Source: Vespula vulgaris (lineage: Eukaryota; Arthropoda; Insecta; Hymenoptera; Vespidae). From it: DNA of 64,000 bases. The stretch is from assembly GCF_905475345.1 (NCBI RefSeq), contig NC_066593.1, forward strand, positions 7,627,274-7,691,273, in the 5' to 3' direction. The notes beneath the pieces were generated by a model that was not told the origin of the DNA, searched no databases, and saw only the letters and a list, made by a program, of their open reading frames with translations. Numbering within the stretch: position 1 is the stretch's first letter; every line of letters starts with the position of its first letter. Both the position numbers and the translations under genes were made by a program. Below are positions 62,100 through 64,000 of the stretch, in pieces.

Positions 62100-62430
62100 G
62101 AACGGAACAATGAGTCGCAATTTTGCATCCAAGTTTTGTCTTTCCACAGCTCGTCTTTATGTATGTACGATGCACGATGTCTTCCTTCGTTTTTATTCGT
62201 CGTTTGCGGATGCTCGCGGCGTACTACCGTCATCCGCATAGCATGTAAATAGCCGCCAATAAATTCTACCGATTGATCGGTCCATCGATGGCTGCCCACC
62301 ACCGTCATTGTTGCTGCTGGCTCCCTCACGATAGCAATCGCCGACTTCTCTTTAACAGTGTTATTTATGCCCGTTTCAATCATTTATGAGCGGCCTTCCC
62401 TTCCGTGGCCTTGATCAAACCGTTTTGGAA
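62100..62430. promoter_or_regulatory. Complex CpG/GC-rich island, candidate conserved noncoding element
   Basis: A sharply bounded non-repetitive island after the CATA repeat. It contains several homeodomain/Cdx-type ATAAA/TTTAT cores (CAATAAATTC near 62259, TTATTTATG near 62361, ATTTATGAG near 62382). It also has GCCCACCACCGTC, GCTGCTGGCTCCC and GGCCTTGATCAAACCG. On the minus strand an ATG frame (62030-62383, 117 codons) covers it: about 95 residues are non-repetitive and then it runs into the CATA repeat. I recognise no family in that frame, so a regulatory element is more likely than an exon, but an exon is not excluded. Confidence 0.35.
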
Positions 62431-63229
62431 ATGTCCATGACGACTAAGGAGAAAAAATTTTTATTTGCACAATTATTCCCTCGACTTTATTCGCATCAAC
62501 TTTTATGATTTACTTTTGCGAATCACTTGTGCGTTTGTTTGATGCTTTATAAAATTCGAGATCGTAGATCGAATCGCTCGACTTTTTTAATTAGCTCGCA
62601 GGTCGATCCAAAAAAAAAATCTCGGTATTTTATATAGTATACGTCTGTTTAACTTGACGTAGTAAAAAAAAAAGTAATAATAAAAAAAGAAAAGGAAAGA
62701 AGAATCATATTCGATGGGTTGGATTAATTGAAACGTTCGAAGATTTTCGACGTGAACCAAAAATAAAAAAGAATATGTGCAGCTTTTAAAACGTTTATTT
62801 CTTTCGATTTTTGAATCTAAAACTTTTCTCTCCATCCATTTTTCATGTCGTTCGGCGTTAATAACTTACGTTTGTTATTTGCAATGGGAAATGCGGAATA
62901 AAAAGATTCAGTGTTTTTCGATACAAGGAAATACGACTTTTCACGTATTGTTCTTTTTTTCTTCCTTTTCTATTCTACTTTTGCATTCCGTAAATTCACT
63001 AGAATTCACTGTAACGCCGAGGCACACCGCGAAATATTTCAAAGCGGGTTCATGAATGTACGTGTCACTTAAAATTTACTTTGTGAAATTTTATTCTCTC
63101 TCTCACACACACACACACACACTCTTTTCATTATCTAACAATTATGCGACCACATAGATACGTGTTAGTGGTTTTGAATTAATGCAACAACACCTATTAT
63201 TGTGGTTAGAATGATGACAATAATTATAT

Positions 63230-63282
<53 letters not shown>

Positions 63283-64000
63283 CTATGCATAGATGTTCAT
63301 ACACGCACGCATACACGCATTATTGATAATGATTCGTTATATTCTTTGATGAATGAAATTTACTCCGCTGTTCGTGTATCACGATCTAGGAACGAATCAT
63401 GAAAACTCAACGTTTATTACGTAAATCGTAAACGTTAACACGAATTATCGTCGACGTGCCATTTAATACAAAGGGAACGTTAATTCGATCTCAAGGAATA
63501 AAGAGATAACAAATTTTAGATACATCGATATATGATGAACTTTTAAACTGTAATACATATTAATCTCTGATGAAACGTATGAAAATAATCGGTAGAACAA
63601 TAGGACTTGTCCGTCATGGAAAAATCAATTACGTTTCCCATTAAATCGTGATAATTATTTCGCGATCGATTCGAGTATTCGTCGACAGTTACGACTAATA
63701 TCGTTTGTTAATATCCTTTTTAACGAGCTCAAGGTACATGTATTTAATCGTATTTAATCGCAAAACTTTATGGGCTTTATGATCATCGATACATGAGATC
63801 AACTTGACCTGATTACGTGATATTGAATAGAATTGCTATCGAATGCAATACGATTTTAGTACAAAAATGTTACGTCTGATTTCTGCTAGATCAACAATAA
63901 AATATGTTTTTACAAAAAAAGAAAAAAAAGTCTTCTCTGGAAGAATAATGTGAGATGAATCGTCAATGTTTTTCGAAGAAAAAAAAAAGGAAAAACCGAA
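62431..64000. other. AT-rich noncoding spacer to window end
   Basis: A-rich runs (62607-62620, 62660-62700), a CA repeat (63104-63121), (AT)21 at 63236-63278, and a two-copy GTATTTAATC tandem at 63738-63759. No gene seen. Confidence 0.6.
63236..63278. repeat. (AT)21 microsatellite
   Basis: Perfect AT repeat preceded by a short GT run. Confidence 0.96.

Overview
This window looks like nuclear DNA of an insect, most likely a hymenopteran (bee, ant or wasp). It is AT-rich by eye, yet CG dinucleotides are abundant throughout (TCGA, ACGT and CGA recur in almost every line). It is also saturated with long perfect (CT)n/(GA)n, (AT)n, (GT)n and tetranucleotide microsatellites. CpG over-representation in an AT-rich genome is known for several Hymenoptera; the assignment is an inference from composition, and no species-diagnostic gene is present.

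I find no gene that can be annotated with confidence. No reading frame shows a recognisable protein family. Nearly all of the longer open frames are translations of microsatellites (Ser-Leu from CT/TC, Arg-Glu from GA, Tyr-Ile from TA, Val or Ser/Asn from TAC), and several have only TTG starts. I saw no bacterial-type operons, tRNA or rRNA, CRISPR arrays, reverse transcriptase or transposase. The window is best read as an intergenic region or the interior of one or more very long introns.

Layout. 1-6500: AT-rich spacer with simple repeats. 6700-7140: two GC-richer, CpG-rich islands flanking a (CT)n tract. 9750-9905: a CpG-rich island. 10098-10496: a degenerate tandem duplication of about 200 bp units. 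11171-11270: (GA)50. 21931-22017: a 50-bp-period duplication. 26519-26589: a long imperfect hairpin. 35-39 kb: the densest microsatellite zone. 39.4-40.8 kb: a GC- and purine-rich island with a canonical G-quadruplex motif, GAGA-type tracts and a TATA-like box, the best candidate here for a promoter or 5' exon. 42.4-42.9 kb: a compound GT/AT/TATG microsatellite block. 44.56-45.29 kb: another CpG-rich island. 50329-50585: a compositionally distinct segment bounded by an 11-bp inverted repeat. 57470-58023: four kappaB-like motifs, two of them forming a 12-bp hairpin. 61377-61593: a palindromic MITE with TA target-site duplication, the clearest mobile element. 62.1-62.43 kb: a complex, non-repetitive island resembling a conserved regulatory element.

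The most solid observations are the MITE, the two tandem duplications, the 26.5 kb hairpin and the microsatellites. Regulatory readings of the islands are hypotheses from composition and motifs. No previously undescribed molecular system is apparent.
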